This document shows, piece by piece, positions 23,468 through 33,131 of a stretch of DNA of 63,486 nucleotides; positions within the stretch are counted from its first letter, which is position 1, and every line of letters begins with the position of its first letter. The DNA is from Candidatus Aminicenantes bacterium UBA2190 (GTDB taxonomy: Bacteria; Acidobacteriota; Aminicenantia; UBA2199). The translations under genes and the position numbers were made by a program. The notes below the pieces were generated by a model that was given only the letters and a program-made list of their open reading frames with translations, did not search any database and was not told the DNA's origin. Location of the stretch: contig DCVK01000059.1 of the NCBI GenBank assembly GCA_002335385.1, positions 486 through 63,971 on the forward strand, written 5' to 3'.

Positions 23468-26317
23468 CTATTTCAGGAGGCGCAGCCGCTGCCGCGAGCG
23501 TTCGGCCAGCTCCGTGTGCGGGTTGGCGGCGATGCAGGCACGGTAGCCGCGAAGCGCTTCACCGCGATCGCCGGCCAGATCCATGGTGCGACCATAGATA
23601 TAGGCGTCATAGAACAGCCAGAGCCGGGTCATGAAGTCGCCGCGGGCACGCTCCTGCAGGCGCATGAACGCTTCGCGGACGGCCTCCTGCATTTCGGCGT
23701 TCGTCCCCTTCCGGGCCAGCAGGTACCCATGGGAAATCTCCGCCAGGTGGCCGTATTCCAGCGAGTTGCGGAAGATATCCTCGAAAAGAAATTTCGCCCG
23801 TTCCGGGGCCGTTCGATCCAGAAGCAGGGCACGGCCCAGGAGCAGCCGCAATTCGCGCAGGTCAAGGGCATCCAGGGGCTGAAGCTCGAGGCGGCGCAGG
23901 ATGGCCAATGCCGCCGGGTACTTCCCCTGGAACAGGGCGTGCGTGGCCAGGCACAGGTCAGCGATGCCGGGGACGATGAGCTTGAGCTTGGCGATCTCGT
24001 CGGTCGCCCGGCTGTTCATGCCCTGGTGCAGGCAGACATAGGACCTGAACAGGCTCACGCCGAAAGTATGGAAGCCCCAGAACTTGGAGCTGTCGGCGAA
24101 CGTCTCCTCCAGCCGGCCCAGGGCGGCGCCGGGGTCGCCCTTCAGCACTTCCATCTCGCACAGCCGCTCGTTGGCGTCGTTGTTGCCGGGATACGCCTGC
24201 AACGCCTGCAGCAACGACATTTCTCCCTCGGCGTAGCGGCCGAGCCCCACCTCCAGGTCACCCTGGAGATAGAGCAGGGCCGAGCGCAGGTAAGGGTTCT
24301 GCAGGGGAAAGCCCAGCGCCTCGGCGATCAGGCCGCGGGCGTTCTTCAGGTTGCGCCTCTTGACGCGCTCCTGGTAGGCGCTGTTGACCAGGGTGTATAC
24401 CCGGCGCAGCGTGTCGGGCGAGTCCCAAAAATTAAGGATTCCGTCCTTGGTCCGTACCGTCAAGCGGCCCTGGCGGTCGATATCCAAAATATCGCCCATG
24501 CCCCCCTCTTCGAAGCGGGCGCGCCCCTCCTGCTGCCAGCGGTTCTCGATTAAGCGCACCTTGGCGGGCAGGATGAACAGCGTCCCCACGAAGGCGATAT
24601 TCATCCTAGAATCGGCCAACAGGTTGGGAATGCCCTTGATGACCACCCAGCCGGTCGTGTCGGGAACGAAGCCGTTCTCGGCAATGAACGACATGTGGGA
24701 AAAGAGGTTGTTGACGCCGAAGAACATGAAGCGGGAGACGCCGGCGATGCTTCCCTGCGGGAAGGTCTCGAACGTCCCCGGGTTGGTGTAGATGAATTTC
24801 TTGATGCCGCGAATGAAGACCATGGCGAAGGGGTACATGCTCTGGTATTGCTGGACGGAAAGCAGCGCGTCGGCCTCGCCTTTCCTGCCGCTTGACAGCA
24901 TCGTGACCTCGTAGGGCTTGATCATGCGCACGTAGTCGTAGGGGTCGAACTCGTAATCCCTGAGAAAAAGCTCGCGCTGCAGCAGGACCCCGTGCTCGTC
25001 CAGTATGGCCTGCTGGCACATGAGCTCGTCGCTGGCAATGGAGCCGGCGGCGGGAAAGACCGGGGGCAGCGGCGGAACCAGCAGGACGAAAACCACCCGG
25101 CGGCCGTTCAGCTGCAAACCGTTGAATTCGGACTGAATACCCGTTCCCTGCGGCACGGGAACGGAACTGCCGGTGGCATGGGCGTGAAAAACGGTCCAGG
25201 GGGAAAAATCCCTGCGCCACAGGCGGACGCCCAGGCGATTGCGCGCTTCCAGGATGTGCCCCGAGGACCGAAACTCATGGATCGTTCGCGAGCCGAGCGT
25301 TGCCCGATACGCCAGAAGTGCCAGAAGGGTCAACGCCGCGCCGGCCAGAACCCACTTGAAAGGGCCGCGCTTGACGGCCACCAGCAACCGCTGCAGCCAG
25401 GACACCTTCTCCCTGCGAAAGAAACGGGCCATGGCGCCGGCGTCGCGGAAGCGCCGTGCCGGCGACTTCTCCAGCGCCTTGTCCAGGCCGTGGCGCAGGA
25501 AGCGCGGCAGGCCGCCGGTGGCCGGAGCTGGCGGCTCGGGCCGCTGGTTGAGCTGCTTGAAGATCACCTCCATGGTGCTGGGGTTCTCGAAGGGGTGGCG
25601 GCCGGAGAGGGTGCGGTACAGGACCAGCCCCAGCTGGTAGACGTCGGAGGCGAATCCGATCTCCTGGCCGCGGATCTGCTCGGGGGACATGTAATAGGGC
25701 GAGCCGACGATCTCGCCGGCCGTCGAGGTCTTCTCCTCGTCCTCGACCTCCTTGGCCAGGCCGAAATCGAGGATCTTGACCCGGCGCCGCTCGTCGATCA
25801 GGATGTTGGCCGGCTTCAGGTCGCGGTGGACGATGCCGCTGTCGTGCAGTACGGCGACCGCCTCCGTGATGTCCAGGAAGACGTCCTTGAATTCCGGCCA
25901 GGTGAGAAGGCACTTCTCCTCCAGGAACGACTTGAGGCTCGTGCCGGCGGCCAGCTCCATGACCAGGAAATGGATGTCGCGCCAACTCTCCAGCGAGAAG
26001 ACCTTGATGATGCGCTCGTCGCTGATCCGACGCGACAGGTTGATCTCGCGCTTGACGCGCAGGAACTTCTTCACGTTGCCCGTCAGCCTGGGATTGAGGA
26101 ACTTGACGGCCACGCGCGAGCCCAGCGTTTCGTCCAAGGCCTCGAAGACGATGCCGAAGCCCCCCTGGCCGATTAGCTTCTCCAGGCGGTAGCGCCCGTT
26201 GACCACGGTCCCCGGCTTCAGCTTGACCAGGTTCAGGTAAGCGAGCTCCAGCGGCCCGCTCCCTTCCCGATGGTCTCGCCCGGCTTCGCTGCTGAACGTC
26301 CCGTCGGTACTGGCCAT
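23468..26317 (-). CDS. Membrane Ser/Thr protein kinase with large extracytoplasmic part and TPRs
   Basis: The 949-residue protein has a Hanks-type kinase domain from about residue 42 to 300: LIGQGGFGIVFEA, catalytic Lys in RVAVKFL, VHRDLKPANILI, ILDFGLAKE, SPYYMSPEQIRG and DVYQLGLVLYRTLSG, all intact. One membrane helix follows (KWVLAGAALTLLALLAYRA). Then come about 300 residues of unknown type (RLWRRDFSPWTVFHAHATG, RVVFVLLVPPLPPVF, MYPFAMVFIRGIKKFIYTN), then TPR-like repeats to the end. I take the ATG at 26317, with AGGAAG in front, over a TTG seven codons earlier. It is divergent from the M64 peptidase gene. The outer part may sense a ligand; its fold is not recognised. Confidence 0.9.
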   Translation of the reverse strand: MASTDGTFSSEAGRDHREGSGPLELAYLNLVKLKPGTVVNGRYRLEKLIGQGGFGIVFEALDETLGSRVAVKFLNPRLTGNVKKFLRVKREINLSRRISDERIIKVFSLESWRDIHFLVMELAAGTSLKSFLEEKCLLTWPEFKDVFLDITEAVAVLHDSGIVHRDLKPANILIDERRRVKILDFGLAKEVEDEEKTSTAGEIVGSPYYMSPEQIRGQEIGFASDVYQLGLVLYRTLSGRHPFENPSTMEVIFKQLNQRPEPPAPATGGLPRFLRHGLDKALEKSPARRFRDAGAMARFFRREKVSWLQRLLVAVKRGPFKWVLAGAALTLLALLAYRATLGSRTIHEFRSSGHILEARNRLGVRLWRRDFSPWTVFHAHATGSSVPVPQGTGIQSEFNGLQLNGRRVVFVLLVPPLPPVFPAAGSIASDELMCQQAILDEHGVLLQRELFLRDYEFDPYDYVRMIKPYEVTMLSSGRKGEADALLSVQQYQSMYPFAMVFIRGIKKFIYTNPGTFETFPQGSIAGVSRFMFFGVNNLFSHMSFIAENGFVPDTTGWVVIKGIPNLLADSRMNIAFVGTLFILPAKVRLIENRWQQEGRARFEEGGMGDILDIDRQGRLTVRTKDGILNFWDSPDTLRRVYTLVNSAYQERVKRRNLKNARGLIAEALGFPLQNPYLRSALLYLQGDLEVGLGRYAEGEMSLLQALQAYPGNNDANERLCEMEVLKGDPGAALGRLEETFADSSKFWGFHTFGVSLFRSYVCLHQGMNSRATDEIAKLKLIVPGIADLCLATHALFQGKYPAALAILRRLELQPLDALDLRELRLLLGRALLLDRTAPERAKFLFEDIFRNSLEYGHLAEISHGYLLARKGTNAEMQEAVREAFMRLQERARGDFMTRLWLFYDAYIYGRTMDLAGDRGEALRGYRACIAANPHTELAERSRQRLRLLK

Positions 26318-26452
26318 GTACTTCCTGCCTGCGATCAAAAAAAACCCAAGGCAGGGATTCTAGCAATTCCGCCGGGCAAAAGCAATCGCTGCTCTTCTGT
26401 TCCTTGTCCCCGCATCCCGGGCGTGCTATCATTTTTTCTCACGGAGGAAACC

Positions 26453-27925
26453 ATGAAACGAATGCTGCTGCTCTTCGCTCTGCTGCTGCCGCTCCTGGCC
26501 CTGGCCCTGGCCCGGGATGATGTGGATTTCGGGAAATACTTCATCGACCGCACCCTGCGCGTCGATGTCTTCCATACCGGCGATGCGCGGGAGGAGATGT
26601 TCACCATCGACCGCGTCATCCAGGAGGGGCCGTGGGCGGGCAACCCGCGCCGGCTGCTCGTCCCCTTCGCGCTCGGCCGCTACCTGCTGCGCGTGCGCGA
26701 CGCCGCCTCGGGCGAAATGATCTTCAGCAAGGGCTTCGACAGCTACTTCGGCGAGTACAAGACCACCGAGCCGGGAGCGAACGGCGTCAAGAAGACCTTC
26801 TCCGAATCGCTGCTCATCCCCTGGCCGAAGGACAAGATCCGCATCGAAGTGCTGCTGCGCGACCGCGAGAACCGGCCGCAGCCCGTCTTCAGCCGCGAGA
26901 TCGACCCCGCTGACATGTTCGTCGTGCGCAGGAAGCCGGCCGGGGACGTGCGGGTGGTCGAGCAGTTGAAGAGCGGACCGCCGGCGGCCTGCGTCGACCT
27001 GGTCATCCTCGGCGAAGGCTACACCGCGGCCGAAATTGACAAATTCCGCAAGGATTTGGCGCGCTTCAGCGACACCCTCCTCAGCCAGGAGCCCTACAAG
27101 ACCTTCCGGGGGCGCTTCAACATCACCGGGCTGTTCAAGGCCTCGGAGGAAAGCGGCTGCGACGAGCCCAGCTACGGCTCGTTCCGGAACACGGCACTGG
27201 GCGCCGCCTTCGATTCCTTCGGCTCGGAGCGCTATATGCTGGTCGAGGACAACCGCACATGGCGCGACGTCGCCGGGCGCGTCCCCTACGACGCCGTGAT
27301 GATCATGGTCAACTCGCCGCGCTACGGCGGCGGCGGCATCTACAACCTCTACTGCACCTTCACCAGCGACAACCAGTGGCACCAGTACCTGTGCCTGCAC
27401 GAGTTCGGCCACTCGTTCACCGGCCTGGCCGACGAATACTATACGTCGGCGGTGGCCTACAACGAATTCTACCCGGCGGGAGTGGAGCCGCTCGAGCCCA
27501 ACATCACCGCCCTCCTCGACCCGCAAGGCCTCAAATGGAAGGATCTGGTGACAAGAAGGACCGCCGTGCCCACCTTGTGGGAGAAAGCGGCCTACGAGGC
27601 GATGGAGAAGGCCTATCAAAAGAAGCGCGCCGAGATCAACGAACGGATCGCCGCCGCCAAGCGCGCCAATGCCCCGCAGGCGGAGATCGAGGCCCTGCAG
27701 GCGCAGAGCGAGGAGATGTCGCGCCTGAACGGGCTGGAGATCAACGCTTTCTTCAAGAAGAGCCGCTTCAACGGCAAGATCGGCGCCTTCGAGGGGGCGG
27801 GCTACGCGGCGAATGGCCTTTACCGCCCCATGCTCGACTGCATCATGTTCAGCCGCGGCCTGCGCCCCTTCTGCAAGGTCTGCCAAGCCGCCGTCGCCCG
27901 CACCATCCGCTACTACAGCGAATGA
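26453..27925 (+). CDS. Secreted M64 (IgA peptidase-like) metallopeptidase
   Basis: The 490-residue protein has a signal peptide (MKRMLLLFALLLPLLALALA) and the peptidase M64 layout: an N-terminal beta domain (about 25-170), VDLVILGEGYTAAEIDKFRK, where the catalytic domain begins, and the zinc motif HEFGHSFTGLADEYY with two His, Glu and the third ligand Asp. A Lys/Glu/Ala-rich coiled-coil (KKRAEINERIAAAKRANAPQ) is inserted before the last segment, LYRPMLDCIMFSRGLRPFC. It should cut extracellular proteins; Clostridium ramosum IgA protease gave the family its name, but that substrate should not be assumed. GGAGGAAA precedes the ATG. Confidence 0.9.
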   Translation: MKRMLLLFALLLPLLALALARDDVDFGKYFIDRTLRVDVFHTGDAREEMFTIDRVIQEGPWAGNPRRLLVPFALGRYLLRVRDAASGEMIFSKGFDSYFGEYKTTEPGANGVKKTFSESLLIPWPKDKIRIEVLLRDRENRPQPVFSREIDPADMFVVRRKPAGDVRVVEQLKSGPPAACVDLVILGEGYTAAEIDKFRKDLARFSDTLLSQEPYKTFRGRFNITGLFKASEESGCDEPSYGSFRNTALGAAFDSFGSERYMLVEDNRTWRDVAGRVPYDAVMIMVNSPRYGGGGIYNLYCTFTSDNQWHQYLCLHEFGHSFTGLADEYYTSAVAYNEFYPAGVEPLEPNITALLDPQGLKWKDLVTRRTAVPTLWEKAAYEAMEKAYQKKRAEINERIAAAKRANAPQAEIEALQAQSEEMSRLNGLEINAFFKKSRFNGKIGAFEGAGYAANGLYRPMLDCIMFSRGLRPFCKVCQAAVARTIRYYSE

Positions 27926-28001
27926 TGCGCTGAGATATTCCGGAAAATGTCATATACAAGTCGCGAATGAGATCCTGAAAGACCGACCATGGAGGCATGA
28001 C

Positions 28002-28664
28002 ATGAAGAAGTCTACTTTGACCGTTCTGATCATCGCGGCATTCGCCGCCACTCTTTTCGCCGCCACGCCGCAAGTTCAACAGAGCGAAATCGCCGTGCAG
28101 CAGGTCAATCAACAGCCGATCGTCAAGAAACCCGTCGAGATCATTCTGCCGAGGATCACGGAGATCACTCCTTTCTACGACGACTGCCAGCTGCTCTTTG
28201 CCCTCAAGGGAAAATTCCTCGGCCAGGCCCAGGGGACGCGCGCCATCCGCATGAAATCCGCGACAAAAACCTATTATCCGCAGATCACCAGCTGGACGGC
28301 CACCCGGATCGACTGCCGCCTGACCGGTGATTTCGAGCTGGGCCGCACCTACAAGGTCTATGTATGGGACAACGCGACGAACAAGGTGATCACCAACCAG
28401 TACGACTGGACCGTCATGACCGAATTGAAGCTGACCCACCAGGGCTACACGCCGGGCCAGGTGATCGCCGTCAGCGGCTGCCTGCTGGGCACGGCGCAGG
28501 GAATGCGGAGACTGATCATCGGCAACACGGCGGCAGCGGTCAGCCAGTGGACCTGCGAGGATATCGTCTTTGCGGTGCCCAACCTGCTACCCAAAACGTA
28601 TCCGCTCTACCTGATGGATGGCCGGCGGATCATTTCCAACAAGATCACGATCCAGATCAACTGA
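28002..28664 (+). CDS. Secreted protein with two IPT/TIG-like beta modules
   Basis: The 220-residue protein starts with a signal peptide (MKKSTLTVLIIAAFAATLFA). The mature part seems to hold two similar modules: one from ITEITPFYDDCQLLFALKGKF and one from LTHQGYTPGQVIAVSGCLLG, each with a GT-AQG turn (GQAQGTRAIRM, GTAQGMRRLII), as in immunoglobulin-like IPT/TIG folds. This internal repeat is seen directly; the IPT name is inference. GGAGG lies before the ATG and it follows the M64 gene by 76 nt on the same strand, so the two may be co-expressed at the surface. Confidence 0.7.
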   Translation: MKKSTLTVLIIAAFAATLFAATPQVQQSEIAVQQVNQQPIVKKPVEIILPRITEITPFYDDCQLLFALKGKFLGQAQGTRAIRMKSATKTYYPQITSWTATRIDCRLTGDFELGRTYKVYVWDNATNKVITNQYDWTVMTELKLTHQGYTPGQVIAVSGCLLGTAQGMRRLIIGNTAAAVSQWTCEDIVFAVPNLLPKTYPLYLMDGRRIISNKITIQIN

Positions 28665-28709
28665 CGGCCGCCGGGGTTCAAACCGGCCGGGCGAGAGAAC
28701 CGGGCCCAT

Positions 28710-28732
28710 GCCGCGCACTCACGTGGCGCGGC
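28710..28732. terminator. Hairpin between convergent genes
   Basis: A 7-bp GC stem (GCCGCGC, 28710-28716, with 28726-28732) and 9-nt loop lie in the 143-nt gap between the IPT-like gene and the convergent M16 peptidase gene. There is no T-tract, so its role as terminator is tentative. Confidence 0.3.
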
Positions 28733-28808
28733 GGGCGTTCCCGGCGCGATGCCGGCCCTGGCCTGGTGGAACGCCGCGGCTCACCCGCTAAAGGCCAGCA
28801 ACAAGACG

Positions 28809-31808
28809 CTACTGCCGCAGGGGCAGGATCTTCTTGAACAGCTCCTTTTCGTCCGCGATCTTTTTTTCGTTCCCGACGACGCAGAGGCATTCCTGGGCCA
28901 TTACCTTCTCCACCAGCGGCGCGAAGCCCTTCAGGTCCTCCAGGGTGGTGGAAAGGATCTCGTCGCGCTCTTTCTGCAGCATGACCGTCGTATCGCCCGT
29001 GAGATGCCGGCGCACGGCCACATAGCCTTTCTGGCTGGGGTTGAGCGGCCGGTCCCAATCGGAAATCGTGCCGATGATCAGACGCCGCAGGTCCCGCTCC
29101 TCCAGGGTCAGTTCCGCCAGGAAACGGCTGGCGCCAAGATAATTCTCGACCGTTTTTTTCAGGTTGGGGTCGCGGTAGGAGGCGAAGGCCAGCAGGCCGG
29201 TATCGTCCATTATGGCAAAGCCGCCGTAGGCCCCACCCTGCACGCGGATGGTATTCTGCAGATAGACGGTGGAGAGCAACTGGCTCAATACGTTCATTTT
29301 TCCGTTGTATTGAAAACCCAGTTTTTTGTAATCGCTCCCCTTCAGGACGTATTGCACCTTGGACGCGTCCTGGAACCCCTCGTTCAGCGGCTCTTTGGCG
29401 AAGCGATAAGCGACCGCCTTGAATTCGTTGTTCGGCAGTTCCGCCAGCATGGTCGGCAGCTCTTTCTTGACCATCCGCAGCTGCTCATCCTGGCAGGTGA
29501 CGCCGACCTGCAAGCCGTTGCGGTTGACCAGTTTGCCCTGCACGGCCTTGAGCTTTGCCGCGATCCCCTTCAGGTCGGGTTCCTTGCAGACAGCGCTCAG
29601 AAATTGATAGAAGCCGAACCCGGAGGTCACGTCCATGTAGGCGCCGCGGTTGGAGAAATAGGAGCCCAGGCGGCTGGCGGCGATATTGAGGCCCATGTAG
29701 GCCAGGCGCTGCTCGAACTGCGCCTTGGTCCGCAGCAGCATCTCGTTGAGCCGGGCTTCGTCGTCCCACTTGGACTGGAGCAGCTGCTGCTTCATCAGCT
29801 CGGCCAGGCGGCCCAGTTTCTCGGGCATGGCCTTGCCGCGCATTATGAAATAGGGCTTCACCTGTTCGTCATTGCGGTTCTTGGCCAGTACTTCCAGTGA
29901 GGTGGTAATGCCGCCGGTGTGCAGGTTGACCTGGTTCTCCAGATCGCCATAGGCGAGCGCGTCGGTGGACATCATGCCCACCAGCTCGCTGTACAGTTTG
30001 ACAAAGGGGATCAGCTCCTGGTCGATGGCGCCGGCAGCGAAGTAGAGGTTCAGGTAGACGATCCCTTTGGTGAAGGTGTCGAAAACCAGGAGCGGCGCTC
30101 CGGCCAGCGTGTCCCTCTTCAACGGCAGGTCCTCCTGCTTTTTCTCGATATCAGCGATCTCCAGCAGCGGGATCGTCATCAAGGCTTCGGGATCGTCCTG
30201 GCGCTGCTGGTAGGCGACCAGATCCTTGGTCTGTTTCACTATCGCGGCGATCTCTTCGGGAGTCATCTTGGATTTGATGGCGGCCAGCTTGCCCTCGAGT
30301 TCCGTCACCAGTTCCTTTTCCAGGCCCGGCTTGGGCTCCATCACCACCGTGCAGGCATGGGTATTCTTCAATAAAACTTTTTCGACCAGCCCCTCGAAGT
30401 ACTTGCGGTCCAGCTGGGAGCGGATGGCCGCCAGCTCCTTGTTGAATGAAAGCGTGATGAACGGGTCGTCGCCGAACATCCAGCCAGGGGAAGCCATCAT
30501 CGCGCCCATGATGCCGGTGAAGGCTCCCCGCCCTTCGCGCAAGCTGAATTCATGCCGGTTGATGATCCCTTCCAGGGTGGCGCGATCGAAGCCCTTGGCG
30601 ACGACCTGCTTCAGGGTATCCCGGAATATCTGGTCAAAACGGGGCAGGTCACCGGCTTCGGCGCTGGTGACCGTTATCCCGAAAACGGGCTGCTGCACCC
30701 CATCGGTGTTGGCCGAAACATCCTTGCCGATCCCCGCCTTCTGCAGGGCCAGGCGCAGCGGCGCCGCCTGGTGATTGACCAGGACTTCGGCCAGGATATC
30801 CAGGGCGATGTTGAACTCCTGGTCGGTGTTCAGGCCGCAAACGCTGCTGCGCGCGATATAGGTCTTGCCGGCCGTGTCGGCGCCCTCGGGCACGCCATAG
30901 TGACCGCGCACCACTTTGGGCTCCGCCAGCGGCTTCTGCAGCGGTATATGGCTGTCCACAGCGATCCGGTCATAGCCGGAGAGGTATTTCTCATTAATGA
31001 AAGCCAGTTCCTCTTCCATGTCCCCGTTGCCGTACAGGTAGATATAGCTGTTGGCGGGATGATAGTATTTTTTGTGAAAAGCCTTGAACTGTTCGCTGGT
31101 CAGCTGCGGAATGGAGTCGGGGTGGCCGCCGGACGAATTGCCGTAATGGTTGTCCGGGAAAAGGGCCCTGTCCATCAGGAGCCCCAGCTGCCGCTCCGGC
31201 GCCGAATAGGCCCCCTTCATTTCATTGTACACGACCCCCTTGTAGGTCAGCGGCCCCTCCTCCGACTCCATTTCATAGTGCCAGCCCTCCTGCTGCAGGA
31301 TTCTCGGGTCACTGTGGAGCAGGGGCTTGAACACCGCGTCGAGGTAGACGTGCATCAGATTGAAAAAATCCTTGTCGTTGCGGCTGGCCACCGGGTAGAT
31401 GGTGTAGTCGCTGCTGGTCATGGCGTTGAGGAAGGTGTTCAGCGACCCCTGGGACAGGACGTCGAACGGGCTCTTGACCGGAAAATTCTCCGAGCCGTTC
31501 AGCACCGAATGCTCCATGATGTGCGGGATGCCCGTATCGTCGGGCGGCGGCGTCTTGAATGCCACGCTGAAAACCTTGTTGTCGTCCTTACTGGAGACCT
31601 TCAGCAGGCGGGCGCCGCTTTTCCTGTGGCGGAACAGGTAGCCTTCGCCGTCCAGTTCCTTGATGAACTGCTTCTGCTCCAACGTGAATCCATGCATGGT
31701 GTCTCCTATTTTCAGCGTCTCGCCGGCCGGGGCCGCCTTGTCGCCGCTTCCCGGCAACAGCAGCACGGACAGCATGACGAAACCGATGATAAGGACCTGT
31801 TTTTTCAT
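28809..31808 (-). CDS. Secreted M16C metallopeptidase (PreP/Cym1-like)
   Basis: The 999-residue protein has a signal peptide and the inverted zinc motif HIMEH (His96, Glu99, His100), with the third ligand Glu in VVYNEMKGAYS about 90 residues later. PDDTGIPHIMEHSVLNGS and the downstream FDVLSQGSLNTFLNAMTSSD are close to the M16C group, which forms a closed two-half chamber and degrades peptides of up to about 70 residues. The length fits that group (about 970). The second half is the non-catalytic mate. The ATG at 31808 has AGGAGGAA in front; an open extension of 144 codons upstream has no homology and runs through the thioredoxin gene in another frame. Confidence 0.93.
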   Translation of the reverse strand: MKKQVLIIGFVMLSVLLLPGSGDKAAPAGETLKIGDTMHGFTLEQKQFIKELDGEGYLFRHRKSGARLLKVSSKDDNKVFSVAFKTPPPDDTGIPHIMEHSVLNGSENFPVKSPFDVLSQGSLNTFLNAMTSSDYTIYPVASRNDKDFFNLMHVYLDAVFKPLLHSDPRILQQEGWHYEMESEEGPLTYKGVVYNEMKGAYSAPERQLGLLMDRALFPDNHYGNSSGGHPDSIPQLTSEQFKAFHKKYYHPANSYIYLYGNGDMEEELAFINEKYLSGYDRIAVDSHIPLQKPLAEPKVVRGHYGVPEGADTAGKTYIARSSVCGLNTDQEFNIALDILAEVLVNHQAAPLRLALQKAGIGKDVSANTDGVQQPVFGITVTSAEAGDLPRFDQIFRDTLKQVVAKGFDRATLEGIINRHEFSLREGRGAFTGIMGAMMASPGWMFGDDPFITLSFNKELAAIRSQLDRKYFEGLVEKVLLKNTHACTVVMEPKPGLEKELVTELEGKLAAIKSKMTPEEIAAIVKQTKDLVAYQQRQDDPEALMTIPLLEIADIEKKQEDLPLKRDTLAGAPLLVFDTFTKGIVYLNLYFAAGAIDQELIPFVKLYSELVGMMSTDALAYGDLENQVNLHTGGITTSLEVLAKNRNDEQVKPYFIMRGKAMPEKLGRLAELMKQQLLQSKWDDEARLNEMLLRTKAQFEQRLAYMGLNIAASRLGSYFSNRGAYMDVTSGFGFYQFLSAVCKEPDLKGIAAKLKAVQGKLVNRNGLQVGVTCQDEQLRMVKKELPTMLAELPNNEFKAVAYRFAKEPLNEGFQDASKVQYVLKGSDYKKLGFQYNGKMNVLSQLLSTVYLQNTIRVQGGAYGGFAIMDDTGLLAFASYRDPNLKKTVENYLGASRFLAELTLEERDLRRLIIGTISDWDRPLNPSQKGYVAVRRHLTGDTTVMLQKERDEILSTTLEDLKGFAPLVEKVMAQECLCVVGNEKKIADEKELFKKILPLRQ

Positions 31809-31927
31809 TTTTCCTCCTGATGACCGAATCAATGGAAGCCAAGGCCCGCCGCCCCGGCGCGCTCCGGCTTTCCCATCCGCTCCATTGTAGGACGGTTCAG
31901 CGCAATAATCAACCGTTGCCTGCCGGG

Positions 31928-33097
31928 CTATTTCGCTTCCAGAAGGGTCCGGATCTTGGCGGTGATGGCGGCCTCGTCGCCCGAGCCGACCTTGAGTTCG
32001 TTGATGTTGCCCGCCCTGTCGATGAAGACCATGGTCGGGATGCCGGAGACGCCGTAGTCCTCGAAGTCCTCGCCCTTGTCGGAGATGGCCAGCGGATAGC
32101 GCATCTTCCAGCGCTCGGCGAAACCGCGGATCAGTTCCCGCTCCTCGTCGGCGGCGACCGCCCCCTTGTTCTGCACGTCGTCGCTGTAGCGTCCGTACAG
32201 CCGGGTGAAGCCGATGATCACCAGCCCCTTGTCCTTCCATTCGTCGTAGTCACTGACCAGGGTGGGGATGACCTGGCGGCAGGGGCCGCACCAGGGGGCC
32301 CAGAAGTCGATGACCACCACCTTGCCCTTGAGCTGGTCGAGGGCCAGGGGCGCCGAGTTCAGCCACTTTTCGGCGCTGATGGCCGGCGCCGGCTTGCCGA
32401 TGAACTCAAGCTGCGTCAGGGCCGACTTCAGCGTCTTCACTTCCCTGTCGCCGGTGAACTCCTCGAGGCCGTCCCGCAGGATTTTTTTCGCCGCGCCGAG
32501 GTTCTTCTTCGCCACCTCGATCTCGGCCAGGGTGGTGACCAGGTAGACGCGGTAGCGGGAGAAGCTGGGCGGCAGGTCGGTGGCAACGAGGAGCTTGCGG
32601 CAATACTCCGCTCTCACCGCGTCGTCGGGGGCCCCGTAGGCCAGGGCCGTGATCACCTCGAAATAATCGGGCGTGCGCGCGGCTTTGCCCTCCACCTGCC
32701 GGAACAGCGGCACGGCATCGCCGATCCTTTCCTGCGCCACCAGCATCCTGGCCTTGAGCAGCCGCGCCTCATCCTGAAGAGCGTCTTTTTTATCGATCAG
32801 GGGTTTCAGCCTGGCCTCGGCCTCGGGAAATTTCTTCAAGTCGACCAGGACGCGCGCCCGCAGCAGGTCGGCCGCGGCGCCGCCGGGGGCGGCGGCATAC
32901 TTCGCCAGCATGGCTTCCAGCGCTACCGTTCTCTCGGCCATCAGCTGGTCATAATCGGCCTTGCTCTTTACGGCGGCCATCTTCTCCTCGACCGACTTGC
33001 CCAGCGCCTTGTATTCGGCGGCGAAATCATCATCGGCAGCGGCCAGGGAAATCGTCAGCAGGCACAGGAACAGCAGCAGCGTGATCGTTCGTTTCAT
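31928..33097 (-). CDS. Secreted TPR-thioredoxin (TlpA/ResA-like) protein
   Basis: The 389-residue protein has a signal peptide (MKRTITLLLFLCLLTISLAAA), a helical TPR-like half (about 25-230), and a C-terminal thioredoxin fold with VVVIDFWAPWCGPCRQVIPT (active-site Cys pair near residue 270-275), the cis-Pro loop GVSGIPTMVFIDRAG, and the AhpC/TlpA-type insertion GFTRLYGRYSDD. It should reduce disulfides outside the cytoplasm. It lies in a minus-strand run with DUF6599-like, DUF362 and M16 genes and may be co-transcribed. Confidence 0.87.
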   Translation of the reverse strand: MKRTITLLLFLCLLTISLAAADDDFAAEYKALGKSVEEKMAAVKSKADYDQLMAERTVALEAMLAKYAAAPGGAAADLLRARVLVDLKKFPEAEARLKPLIDKKDALQDEARLLKARMLVAQERIGDAVPLFRQVEGKAARTPDYFEVITALAYGAPDDAVRAEYCRKLLVATDLPPSFSRYRVYLVTTLAEIEVAKKNLGAAKKILRDGLEEFTGDREVKTLKSALTQLEFIGKPAPAISAEKWLNSAPLALDQLKGKVVVIDFWAPWCGPCRQVIPTLVSDYDEWKDKGLVIIGFTRLYGRYSDDVQNKGAVAADEERELIRGFAERWKMRYPLAISDKGEDFEDYGVSGIPTMVFIDRAGNINELKVGSGDEAAITAKIRTLLEAK

Positions 33098-33131
33098 CGT
33101 GAACCTCCTTGATCGCGGCAGTGCGACAATG

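Noticed and set aside
26270..26452. Extension upstream of the M64 peptidase start
   Set aside because: It crosses the divergent kinase start region; the ATG at 26453 has GGAGGAAA and a signal peptide.
28665..28700. GGGGTTCAAACCGG, which resembles a tRNA T-arm
   Set aside because: No anticodon arm or acceptor stem can be drawn around it, and coding sequence comes right before.
31809..32240. 144-codon extension upstream of the M16 peptidase start
   Set aside because: It is an Arg/Gly-rich shadow over the thioredoxin gene; the ATG at 31808 has AGGAGG and starts a signal peptide.
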